DNA of 64,000 nucleotides from Afipia sp049747295. GTDB lineage: Bacteria; Pseudomonadota; Alphaproteobacteria; Rhizobiales; Xanthobacteraceae. Location: positions 3,286,001 to 3,350,000 of the forward strand of contig NZ_JBMHJM010000001.1 of assembly GCF_049747295.1 (NCBI RefSeq), written 5' to 3'. Below, in pieces: positions 1 through 8,535 of the stretch. The position numbers and the translations under genes were made by a program. The notes below the pieces were generated by a model that worked only from the letters and a program-made list of their open reading frames with translations, ran no database searches and was not told the origin of the DNA. Position 1 is the first letter of the stretch, and every line of letters begins with the position of its first letter.

Positions 1-1695
1 CGTATTGAGCGCGGTCGCGTAGCCCGGGCTCTGATCGCGCACCCATTTGAGATTGTCGAGCGCAGATTGAGCTTGCCGGATCTGGGCGGCGATCTCTGCA
101 ACGCGCTTATGGACAGCATCCAGTTGCTGCTGAACGGACGCCTTCGCCTGCTCGGCAGCCATCCGGCGGGCATCGCCCGATCCGATCTGCGCACGCAGAT
201 CCTTCCCTTCCTGGATCAGGGGCGGGAGCCGGACGACTTCTTTGGCAATCTCGGAAAGCAGCGCGATCCTGCCGTCGCTTTCAGCGAGGCGGGCCTCCAG
301 CGTTGCGCGCCAGCCACGCGCCGCCGTGGCGTCGACTGGACCGGAGCCGGCGTCGACGTCGATATCCTTCAACGCAGCGCGCAAATTGCGCAGCTCGGCA
401 TTGAGGGCGCCGATGTTCGACCTATCCTTGATGGTCCGGCGAAGCCCGTCAAGCTCGGACTTGTCCGCCTTCAAGGAAGCCGTGGTTTCCGATATCTCGG
501 AAGAAAGCACATCGAGGCTGTTCTTGAGTATCGTCACGATGTTGGCGGATTTTTTCAACGCGTTTTCGTAATCCTCGAACGCCAGCATGCGCGAGACAAT
601 CTCGCGCGGCAGGGTGCAATGATCTTTGAAACTTTGCGTTAACGCCTGATTGTCCTGACTGAACAGGTGGGAGGCACGAAACAAGCTGATGAGATTGTCG
701 ACCCGCTCGGCGACGGCCTCTCCACTCTTGGTCAGCTGCTTGAGGATCGGCTTTCTCTCTTCTTGCGCCCCATCCAGTGTCGCATACGCTGGGTCGGCTA
801 CTGTCCTTTCGATCGTGTGCGATTTCCCGTCCGATCGATAAGTCAGGGCGACGCGGGCATCTTCCGGCTTGCTGTCGAGATGGGCTGCGACTTTGCTGAA
901 GCGGTTCTTATCGGCAATTCTGAGCCGGCCGATCGAGCCGGTGATACCGAAGTCGATCGCATCGAAGAACGAGGTCTTACCGAACCCATTCGGACCAAAG
1001 AGCACGGTGATCTCGCTGCCGATCTCGAACGTCGTCGGAGCGCGGTATGCCCGGAAATTCTCGATCGTAACGGATTCCAGCGACACAGGCGCGCTGATCT
1101 GCTCTTCGGAAACTGCGGATAACGTCGCGACACGTGTCGGCATTTTCGGGCTTCCATACTCATTGGCCAGACACGCTTCGACGATCCGTTCGGCGCCCCG
1201 TTCATGCTGAGCGACGATCTGCCTGGCCAAGGTATACGGAACGTCAGACTGTTGAAGGAATGTTTGGGCCGATGCGGGACGAAGGGCCGGGCCGTCAAGC
1301 TGCGTCAATGGAAGAAAGGGAAGCCGCGCGAGCGCGTTCCCGACGTGCTCGGTGAGCGGCACCACGAACTTGCGGCAAAAATAGACGTCGGTTTCGATGT
1401 ACGATGCGAGCTGGTCGAGCTTGTCGGTGTCCGTCGCAATGCAGAGCACGTAGGAGAGATCGTATCGATCCCATTCCTTCAATCGCTCGGCCTCATCCTT
1501 GAACGCCTCGTAGGTTTCCTCGAATGTTGCGTGCGGGTCGGAACCTGCAAAGGCAAAGGCGGCGATGACTCGATCGGTTTGCAGGATGGTGACCGGGAGA
1601 CCTTTTCCTGCCTCCAACACCGACAGGGTACCTCCCGGCACTTGACCGAGGCAAGCCTTGACCGCCTCCGCGTGACCTTCGTTAAGCGCCGACAT
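1..1695 (-). CDS. RecF/SMC-like AAA ATPase, 3' end outside window
   Basis: The frame is open for 565 codons from an ATG at 1695 to the window edge, so the C-terminal half is missing. An N-terminal domain of about 190 residues that I do not recognise precedes an ABC/SMC-type ATP-binding head. The Walker A motif GPNGFGKT lies near residues 234-241, after the typical IENFRAY strand. Helical, coiled-coil-prone sequence starts near residue 350. The ATG overlaps the end of the nitrilase-like gene by 14 bases, so the two are probably translationally coupled. SMC-like ATPases paired with an enzyme are common in phage-defence operons. A defence role is inference; DNA repair is the alternative. Confidence 0.85.
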   Translation of the reverse strand, partial: MSALNEGHAEAVKACLGQVPGGTLSVLEAGKGLPVTILQTDRVIAAFAFAGSDPHATFEETYEAFKDEAERLKEWDRYDLSYVLCIATDTDKLDQLASYIETDVYFCRKFVVPLTEHVGNALARLPFLPLTQLDGPALRPASAQTFLQQSDVPYTLARQIVAQHERGAERIVEACLANEYGSPKMPTRVATLSAVSEEQISAPVSLESVTIENFRAYRAPTTFEIGSEITVLFGPNGFGKTSFFDAIDFGITGSIGRLRIADKNRFSKVAAHLDSKPEDARVALTYRSDGKSHTIERTVADPAYATLDGAQEERKPILKQLTKSGEAVAERVDNLISLFRASHLFSQDNQALTQSFKDHCTLPREIVSRMLAFEDYENALKKSANIVTILKNSLDVLSSEISETTASLKADKSELDGLRRTIKDRSNIGALNAELRNLRAALKDIDVDAGSGPVDATAARGWRATLEARLAESDGRIALLSEIAKEVVRLPPLIQEGKDLRAQIGSGDARRMAAEQAKASVQQQLDAVHKRVAEIAAQIRQAQSALDNLKWVRDQSPGYATALNT

Positions 1696-3496
1696 GGGCA
1701 GCTACTTTTTGTGAAAGTTCTTGCACGGTGGCCGCATCAATGAAGGCGGCGATCAATCCTTGATAGTCCACGTGGATGATCGCGCTTTCCGGGTCCGTGA
1801 TCTCGCGCTCCGCACCGAGCTTCGGAGCGGTGGTTTGAAGGATGCTGCCAGCCCGGCGTTTGCGCGGCGAGTTGTCACGATCGCGCGTGACCAGGATCGT
1901 CTGCCGGCGGGTATTCGGCGTGAACTTGGCCTTTGCGTATTTGTGGCATTGGTCATGCGTCTTGCCCCGTACGGCGAGCAGGTCGAGTGTCTTTCCGCTG
2001 ACCGACACGGTCGCATGTCCGGTGTCTTGATCGCTTGCAGCAGCCTTGCCGCACATAGCAAGCAGATTGAGCGTGTGCACCACATGACCGAGGGCGTCGC
2101 GTTCATCGGCGGCCCATGTATCGGCGTCGTCTTCGGTCGCGCCGCGCCCGTTTCTCTGACTGTCGCGCGCGGTGGCCAACCGTATAACCTTGTCGCAAGA
2201 AGGCGCGGAGAGAGCGCGCAATTCCTGGATCGACGTCGCATGTGCAGCGTCGGCGAGGGTACCGAGGTCACCCGCAGGTTGAAAATCGCTGAGGCTTGTT
2301 ACATCGTCGAGCTCATCGTTGATCCATTTCACGCAGGCCGGGACCAAATTGGACGGCGCACGTGGATCGGGAGGAGCGGCCAGCGGGAAGACGAACGGCC
2401 TATCGACGGCGAACGAGCGGCTTGCCGCACCAGCAGTGACAGAGTCGGGATTGATCTGGGCGAACGAATGGATGCACGCGCCCTTCTCACGGAAATATGT
2501 ATCGCGGAAGGCATTCAACAGCGCATTGCCTCTGAAGCGTGGACCGCCGCGCGCGACGGTAGGCCGCGAAGCTGTTTCCTGAAACAGAGTTTTCGGTGAA
2601 AAAACCACGCTGGTACCGCCGTAGAGTTCCGATCGCCCGGGTGCAGACTTGCCCGCGGTGTTGGCGAACACGAGGCATGTGCGATCCCGTTGGACCTTCG
2701 GCACGATTGTCCCATCGAAGAAAGATACCGCCGCGTCCATGAATGTTGGATGCGAAGGGCGTGCGTTGTACTGAATGACGAACATCCATGAAAGCGACAG
2801 CTCGCCTTCACCGGCTTGGACGCCAAGATCATCGAGGGCCCATCGCCACGAGGGCTTGGAGCTGATCGTCGCGATCCAGTCGAAACAGATCAGCGAGGAG
2901 AAGCGGTACCTCGAGCCATTGGACAAATCTCCCTTGAAGGAAAAGATCGATTTGCCGCGATACATACTCTGGTAGCTGATGTCTTGCTCTTCCCAAGCCG
3001 GCCAAAGCTTGGGCTGCAACCAGCGCTCGACCGTACCATTTGCCGCCTTGATCCAGGTGATCGCGCAATTGATCCATTCGTTGGTGTCGATCTTGCCCAG
3101 CCCGTTATGCTCGGTGTCGAGGTGGCTACCCGAGCGACCGGCCAGATTTTCGAAATCGGCCTTCGAGAGCGCATCCACCCCGCCGATCACGATCGTTCCC
3201 GTCGGCCACTGCTGGTCCGCGATCGCCGCGTCGATCAGGTCGATCCCATCCAGACCGGGGATGCTGTATTCCGGGAAGATCGTAAAATGAGTTTTTTCGG
3301 CGTGATGCGGCGCTGCCCGCGAGACAGCCAGCGTCGCGGTCAGGTTTGCCAAGAGTCCGGGTTTATCGGCAGGTGCAGTCCTATATGGCTCCTGCTGCGT
3401 CAATGTCAGATGGGGCTGGGCGATCACCATGCCTACGCGGTCGTGCGGCAGCAGGATTCCCCGCTCGGTTAAGTCTACGCGTGAGATGTGGATCAT
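1682..3496 (-). CDS. Nitrilase-fold (carbon-nitrogen hydrolase-like) protein with long C-terminal extension
   Basis: This 604-residue protein has an N-terminal carbon-nitrogen hydrolase fold. The three catalytic positions of the family are visible: Glu76 in FPEY, Lys163 in QPKLWP and Cys204 in SLICFDW. Typical nitrilases have about 270-330 residues. Here about 250 extra residues follow, of unknown fold and containing a basic stretch near 545-555. The hydrolase would cut a C-N bond or transfer an amidated group, but the substrate cannot be read from sequence. The gene is first in a two-gene unit and overlaps the SMC-like ATPase, which suggests the two proteins act together. Confidence 0.8.
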   Translation of the reverse strand: MIHISRVDLTERGILLPHDRVGMVIAQPHLTLTQQEPYRTAPADKPGLLANLTATLAVSRAAPHHAEKTHFTIFPEYSIPGLDGIDLIDAAIADQQWPTGTIVIGGVDALSKADFENLAGRSGSHLDTEHNGLGKIDTNEWINCAITWIKAANGTVERWLQPKLWPAWEEQDISYQSMYRGKSIFSFKGDLSNGSRYRFSSLICFDWIATISSKPSWRWALDDLGVQAGEGELSLSWMFVIQYNARPSHPTFMDAAVSFFDGTIVPKVQRDRTCLVFANTAGKSAPGRSELYGGTSVVFSPKTLFQETASRPTVARGGPRFRGNALLNAFRDTYFREKGACIHSFAQINPDSVTAGAASRSFAVDRPFVFPLAAPPDPRAPSNLVPACVKWINDELDDVTSLSDFQPAGDLGTLADAAHATSIQELRALSAPSCDKVIRLATARDSQRNGRGATEDDADTWAADERDALGHVVHTLNLLAMCGKAAASDQDTGHATVSVSGKTLDLLAVRGKTHDQCHKYAKAKFTPNTRRQTILVTRDRDNSPRKRRAGSILQTTAPKLGAEREITDPESAIIHVDYQGLIAAFIDAATVQELSQKVAAHVGA

Positions 3497-4273
3497 GGCG
3501 GAACGAACGCGACCTTCGGCTTAGGTTAGACCACGAGAATTGGGCTCTGCCAGGAGGTGTGGCCGCCGCTTCTACAACTTATAGGCTAAGCGGCAAAACC
3601 CGCACAAGCGCGTTCCTCGGACGGACACGCCTACCTTCAAAAAACGTGGCAGGCCACCGATCCCGGTCGCGGCCCGATTGCCTCCGTACGGTCGGTAAGA
3701 CGGCAGCCTGTCCCAACCACACACGTGCAACGGCGCATTGACGGTAAATTATTGAAAAAAGTCAGCTTGTTTGCCCCAAGGGCTTGAGACGCCGGCTCTT
3801 TAACGGAAGCATCCCTTGGGCCGGATTGTAAGAATCGGCTATTTTCAAAACATCATTTTCCGCGTTTCCACGGGTTGTGTGGCGTCTGGTCCAGGAATTG
3901 GAGTTGCCGATGCCGGTTTACGTCGATGTTGCGAATAAGGCCGAAAGACCGGACGGATTCCGGCCCGAGTCAAATTGGACCTGAGAGGAAAACATCTGGC
4001 TCCCGGCCGCTGCGTTACGGCAAGAGCTCTATGAACAGAGAGGCGCGAGAAGCTCGCAGAACTGTGCTGGCTGGGTTGATGGACCGGTATGATAACGGTG
4101 CCGAAAATGGTGTCTGCGTGCATGCGCACCAAGCCCACCATTCCGAATCCTACAGCGATGCGCCGCGAGTTTTGGCAGTTGGCACGGCTATGCACGTCTG
4201 CGGGGCATCGATATGCGCGCTGCCTGAAGGCGATGTATAGCGTGTTTCGCTGCTGTCGGAGGAGCGGTGTTGC
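3497..4273. other. Non-coding gap, no gene recognised
   Basis: About 780 bases separate the divergent nitrilase-like and TIR-like genes. The short open frames here on both strands lack family resemblance and ribosome binding sites. An inverted repeat (CCCAAGGG near 3775 and CCCTTGGG near 3810) is the only structure I see. The gap should hold the promoters of both flanking genes. Confidence 0.5.
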
Positions 4274-5494
4274 ATGATAATTTTTTGGTCGTGGCAGTCA
4301 GACATCCCGAAGGAGATTGGCCGCTTTTTTGTTCGTGACGCGCTGCGCGAGGCGATTGAGGCGCTAAAGACCGACCAGGAATTAGTTGAGCCGATCGAGC
4401 GCGAGGCAGCTGCACGCCTTCAGGTAGATTCAGACCGGCAGGGTGTGCCGGGAAGCCCCGATCTCGCGGCAACGATATTCGAGAAGATCGAAAAGGCCGA
4501 TGTGTTCGTTGCCGACGTAACCCTCGTGGGCGCGACACCCGACGGGAAGAAGCTCATCAACTCCAACGTCGCGATCGAATATGGGCACGCACACCGCGCG
4601 CTCGGCGCGCGGCGCGTGCTGATGGTGCAGAACCTTCATTACGGTGATGGCGATGCTTTGCCGTTCGACTTGCGGCAGAAATCCTGGCCGCTGCACTACA
4701 CCATCGCGCCCGGCGCCTCCAAGGCGGAGATCAAGACGGAGCGTGACAAGCTGAAGGCCCAGTTCGTAGTAGCGCTCCGCCCCTACCTCACGATGACGGC
4801 GGCTGCACCGCCGGAGCATGTTCCGACCCCCGCAACGTTTACCAAGGCCGTGTTCTTCCAGCCAAACGAGATCCTTGCGCAGAACCATGCGCCGCCGCCG
4901 GATGCGATCGATTATCATTTCAGCCAGCGAAGCGCGCTCTATCTACGTCTAATGCCGGTACGGACACGTGCAACACCGATCAAACTGACCCGCCTTTACG
5001 ACGACGTGCTCAACCGCCGCGTCGATCTCCTCTTGCGCAATCTCTATATGGGCGTCGGCGACCGCAACACGTATGGCGCCATCACCTACGAACCGCACGG
5101 CGCTGCAACCGAACCGCGTGCCTTCACACAAGTCTTCCCAAACGGCGAGTTCTGGGCCGTGACAACGGAGATGTTCGTCCGCCACCAAAGCGACGATCTC
5201 ATCCCGACCACAAATGTGCGAAACATCTTCGGGCGCGTGCTGGAGAACTTCGTGGGGCTGTCCAACGGCTACGGCAACGGTACGCCACTACGCGCGATCA
5301 TCGGCGGCGTCGGTCTACGCGGAAAACGCCTCGGCATCGGCCCCCATAGCATGAGCCAACCGATCCATGTTGACGAGCGGCAGATCGAGATCGACTTGGT
5401 GGCGGGATCACAGGATGAACGTGACGCCGCCATCGCGACGTGGCTAGCCGAGCTGTATGACATCGCCGGCGTGCGTCACGATGACGAAGGATAG
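4274..5494 (+). CDS. TIR-like / deoxyribosyltransferase-like nucleotide-binding protein
   Basis: The 406-residue protein begins with a TIR-like domain of a family often found in defence loci. FWSWQSD lies at residues 4-10, DRQGVPGSPD at 54-63, and ADVFVADVT near 75-83. The conserved acidic strand SNVAIEYGHA carries Glu102, at the position of the catalytic Glu of TIR NADases. PFDLRQ follows near 130. The remaining 235 residues match no family I know and may sense a trigger. It stands alone between non-coding gaps. An NAD- or nucleotide-degrading abortive-infection effector is the likely role, by inference; a signalling nucleotide-binding protein is the alternative. Confidence 0.72.
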   Translation: MIIFWSWQSDIPKEIGRFFVRDALREAIEALKTDQELVEPIEREAAARLQVDSDRQGVPGSPDLAATIFEKIEKADVFVADVTLVGATPDGKKLINSNVAIEYGHAHRALGARRVLMVQNLHYGDGDALPFDLRQKSWPLHYTIAPGASKAEIKTERDKLKAQFVVALRPYLTMTAAAPPEHVPTPATFTKAVFFQPNEILAQNHAPPPDAIDYHFSQRSALYLRLMPVRTRATPIKLTRLYDDVLNRRVDLLLRNLYMGVGDRNTYGAITYEPHGAATEPRAFTQVFPNGEFWAVTTEMFVRHQSDDLIPTTNVRNIFGRVLENFVGLSNGYGNGTPLRAIIGGVGLRGKRLGIGPHSMSQPIHVDERQIEIDLVAGSQDERDAAIATWLAELYDIAGVRHDDEG

Positions 5495-5570
5495 CGGACA
5501 CAAATCCGCTGCCCGGTAAGAGAAGAGGCAGTCGTTAGTGATGACGCGAAGGTACCGAAACAAAAACATT

Positions 5571-5608
5571 CGAAATAGAGACAGTTCGCAGACTGATAAT
5601 CAAATATG
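5571..5608. repeat. Single copy of island palindromic repeat
   Basis: The segment starting CGAAATAGAGACAGTTCGC and continuing into AGACTGATAA matches the unit repeated three times at 11115-11228. The CAGT/ACTG arms keep the potential to form a hairpin although the centre differs. Confidence 0.55.
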
Positions 5609-5666
5609 CAAAAGCGTATCAGCCAGTTTTGCTTGGTAGTTGGCGCGTTTCAGCATTAGCCTTGGG

Positions 5667-6941
5667 TTAAGAACCCTCAAGTAATGGCATATCAAGGTTA
5701 GGTATCTCAGGCAGCGACTTTCCGGCAATGCCCTGCAAGTCACCATACATGCCTACAGTCGTTTCAATTACACCTTGAATCTGTCCCTCGCGTTTGGCCC
5801 AAATTCGATTCATGAATTTGCGCTCTTTATCGAGATCGTCTTTTAACTCTTCGAACTTCTCAACGATGCCTTCTAGTCGCTGCCGAAAGCGTGGTCCGGT
5901 CAGATAGTGATAGATTTGCTCCATCTTGGACTGCTGACCGACCTGGGCGCTGCGAGAGGTGGCAAGTTCGATCAACGAATGGCGCAGGGCGACCGCAACC
6001 GGTATCGCGCAGCGCGGGTGGGCGACCCACACACCATCTACCAGGTCAAAGTTCTCGACGTTTTTGGGCAATGTCTGCGAAACGATAAGCGCGATGTCGG
6101 CTTTCGCGCTGCGTTGATCATCTCTCAGCTTTGCCAGCCAGGCATCGGCCCAGTTTTTCGTCTGCTTTAGTTCCCATAAGATCACGCCAGCAGGCGCGCC
6201 AAGCTGGGCATTGACTCGTTGGACGATATCGCCGCCAAACTCACCTTTGCCGACCGGCTCAACGAGATCGAGAGGGAAGCGGCTTCGTAGAAGCGCTTCG
6301 AGCTCAAGCTCTAGCGCTTCACCTTGCGTCTGCTGAGAACCTTGGTCGGCCTTTCTCTTCAATTCTTCTATGGTTCGCGACATCGACTCGATCTGCGCGT
6401 CCTTCTGTGAGACCTGCATTTTGAGCGTGTCTTCAGCGTCTTGTCGTGCCTTAGCAATAATTTGAGCCTGACTTTCTTGAACTCGTTTTTCGATCGTAAC
6501 CTCGAGTTCTCGTTTCTGATCGTCCAATTCACGCTGTTTCCGCAAGGCCTCAGCTTGAGAAGCCTGAGCCTCGGCAAGCTTCGTGTTGTTCTGCTTCAGC
6601 GCTTCGCGCAACCCTGCCAATTCGGCGCCTGACGCCGCCAAATCTGCTGCCACGGCTTCACGTGCTGCTTTCGCTTCGGCTGCGACAATCTCAACGCGCT
6701 CCGTCTTTAGGCGCTGCCTGATCTGATCCTCGATGCCATCGCGCGCGCGGCTAAGCTCCTCCTGTTGCTTGCGCAATTCCTCCTTCTTTTTCAGAAACTC
6801 CGTGTCCTTTGCGGTGAGCTGGTCTCGAAATGACTTGCGCTCTGCCTCGAGCAATGGTGCGGCCAAAGACTCTGTAAGGGGGATCTGATGACTGCACTTG
6901 GGGCAGATAACGTAGGGGTCATGCGCGTGGCGGTCTGTCAT
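5667..6941 (-). CDS. DUF2130 coiled-coil protein with nuclease-like C-terminal domain
   Basis: From the ATG at 6941 the product has 424 residues. A longer frame starts with TTG at 6998, but the family normally begins just before the zinc-ribbon-like CPKC, which here follows the ATG directly (Cys13, Cys16). A long charged coiled coil spans roughly residues 30-210. The DUF2130 domain follows, with GEALELELEALL, FGGDI and ILWELKQTKNW. This layout resembles the Asp...Glu-x-Lys core of restriction-endonuclease-like folds. Its function is not established. Lying between two TIR-like genes, it may be part of the defence block, but DUF2130 also occurs outside such islands. Confidence 0.8.
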   Translation of the reverse strand: MTDRHAHDPYVICPKCSHQIPLTESLAAPLLEAERKSFRDQLTAKDTEFLKKKEELRKQQEELSRARDGIEDQIRQRLKTERVEIVAAEAKAAREAVAADLAASGAELAGLREALKQNNTKLAEAQASQAEALRKQRELDDQKRELEVTIEKRVQESQAQIIAKARQDAEDTLKMQVSQKDAQIESMSRTIEELKRKADQGSQQTQGEALELELEALLRSRFPLDLVEPVGKGEFGGDIVQRVNAQLGAPAGVILWELKQTKNWADAWLAKLRDDQRSAKADIALIVSQTLPKNVENFDLVDGVWVAHPRCAIPVAVALRHSLIELATSRSAQVGQQSKMEQIYHYLTGPRFRQRLEGIVEKFEELKDDLDKERKFMNRIWAKREGQIQGVIETTVGMYGDLQGIAGKSLPEIPNLDMPLLEGS

Positions 6942-7308
6942 AAACTCGGCCTTGTTCTCTATTTGTTTCAAAGTGAGCCACGGCCCGTCGGCCGTCAACT
7001 AAGATGTGATCGTCGTCCACAATTCAGGATTGTGGCGTGCCACGCATCCGGTAAATTCAGAGGGGGACTGAGATCCGAGGAGGAAAAAATTAGTTGAAAT
7101 ACTGCGAATTATTCTCCCGCCACTTGCGCGCAACGTACCCGTCATGGTTGTTTTCAGCACTTTAGAGTGGCCGATGGCCGATTTTTCGGCGGAGAGCCCA
7201 TGTCGGATATTGAGTTTGGACGGTGGGGGGACCGAGGACTTCTATATCTCCGATGATCTTTAAGATCTTGGAGAACCAGGCACGCAGTATCTTAGGTAAT
7301 TAATCCTC
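6942..7308. other. Non-coding gap between divergent genes
   Basis: About 370 bases carry the promoters of DUF2130 (leftward) and the second TIR-like gene (rightward). I see no gene and no clear operator. Confidence 0.4.
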
Positions 7309-8214
7309 ATGTACAATCTTGCTGTTTCTTTTGACGAGAGTGCCTGGAAAAAGCCGCAGGGCTTCCACGACTTCGAGACTGGCCGCGTCGGCGTCGAATA
7401 CACGACCAACACTCTGCAAGAGAAATACAGAGGAAATCTCCAGGCTCTGACCGAGAATCCGACTCTGTTCGCTTACGAGTACGGCAACGCCTCTCCCGCA
7501 CAGGTCGGATGGATCACAAAAGTCGAGCAGCGCCAGGGTAGCGTACGCATACACTACGAAATGCAGCCTGACTTCCCCACCGTGTCCGTTGAAAAACTAG
7601 CGGAGTTGAGCTGGGAATTAGATCTCGGTCGGTTGGAAATCTATCGGACACATGTCGCTGTAAAGGACGTGAACCTGCTGTCCGTTTTAATTGCAGCGAA
7701 GATTGTTGAGAAGAAGCAGACCGATAAGGGGCGCGCCGCTGAAGCAGCTAAGGAGGAGCCTCCACGGTACATCGAGGTTAAGCCGGAGGTGTTCCGAGTC
7801 CCTGCCGGCGATCCTGACCCTAAGCTCGCGTCCGTCATGATGCCATTCGGAAAGGAATTCAATAACGTTCACATAGCGCTCAAGCAGGCGTGCAAGGATG
7901 CCGGGATTACGCTCGAACGCGTGGATAATATCTGGCAAGAAGACGCTATCATCGACGACATTTTTTCGTTGCTGTATCGATCCACTTACGTCATTTGCGA
8001 CTTCACAGGTAAAAATCCGAACGTCTTCTATGAAGCTGGCATCGCTCATACGCTGGGCCGGGCTGTCATTCCGATTGTCCAAAAGGAGGACCACGTTCCC
8101 TTCGATTTGCGGCACCGTCGCTATCAGCTCTACGAGGACAGCAAGGATGGTCTGACTTCTCTACAGGCGGCCATTACTAACAGGCTTAAAACGCTAATCG
8201 TGCTGAAGGGCTAA
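7309..8214 (+). CDS. Protein with C-terminal TIR-like / deoxyribosyltransferase-like domain
   Basis: The 301-residue protein has an unassigned N-terminal region of about 165 residues and a C-terminal nucleotide-binding domain of the TIR/deoxyribosyltransferase type. Visible motifs are VMMPFGKEF (176-184), RVDNIWQEDAIIDDIF (204-219), DFTGKNPNVFYEAG (231-244, with Glu242 in the catalytic position) and VPFDLRHRRY (263-272). The arrangement is the reverse of the gene at 4274, and the two domains are not close relatives. It is monocistronic. A stress or defence effector acting on NAD or nucleotides is inferred. Confidence 0.7.
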   Translation: MYNLAVSFDESAWKKPQGFHDFETGRVGVEYTTNTLQEKYRGNLQALTENPTLFAYEYGNASPAQVGWITKVEQRQGSVRIHYEMQPDFPTVSVEKLAELSWELDLGRLEIYRTHVAVKDVNLLSVLIAAKIVEKKQTDKGRAAEAAKEEPPRYIEVKPEVFRVPAGDPDPKLASVMMPFGKEFNNVHIALKQACKDAGITLERVDNIWQEDAIIDDIFSLLYRSTYVICDFTGKNPNVFYEAGIAHTLGRAVIPIVQKEDHVPFDLRHRRYQLYEDSKDGLTSLQAAITNRLKTLIVLKG

Positions 8215-8535
8215 CGCTAGCAGCCTATGCTGTGTCTTTGAGTAGCCGAGCTGTCTGAGAGTGTGTGTGGAGTATCGTTGCATAGTTAGATTCGGAGTTT
8301 GGAAGATTGCTGATCAGAATTGATCACCAAAGTGCGTGCGGAGTGGCAAAGATGGCCGCAGAGGCGACGATCGGCGCCGCTATTATCAGAAAGCGATAAT
8401 TTCAACATCTTGATGTAAGGCTTTTGAATCTGAGATGTGGGCATATGAGTCTCGCCGAGCAAAGCAACCGCCCGGGTCATGCAGCCGCAGTGATGTGGAC
8501 TAAGACGTGGCCTCTAAGGGCAGGATAGAATTTTC
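8215..8535. other. Non-coding gap
   Basis: About 320 bases without a convincing gene; presumed to hold the promoter of the pentapeptide-repeat membrane protein. Confidence 0.4.

Noticed and set aside
67..1743. Several plus-strand frames at the left edge
   Set aside because: They are antisense to the uninterrupted ATPase frame, which carries Walker A and SMC-like sequence.
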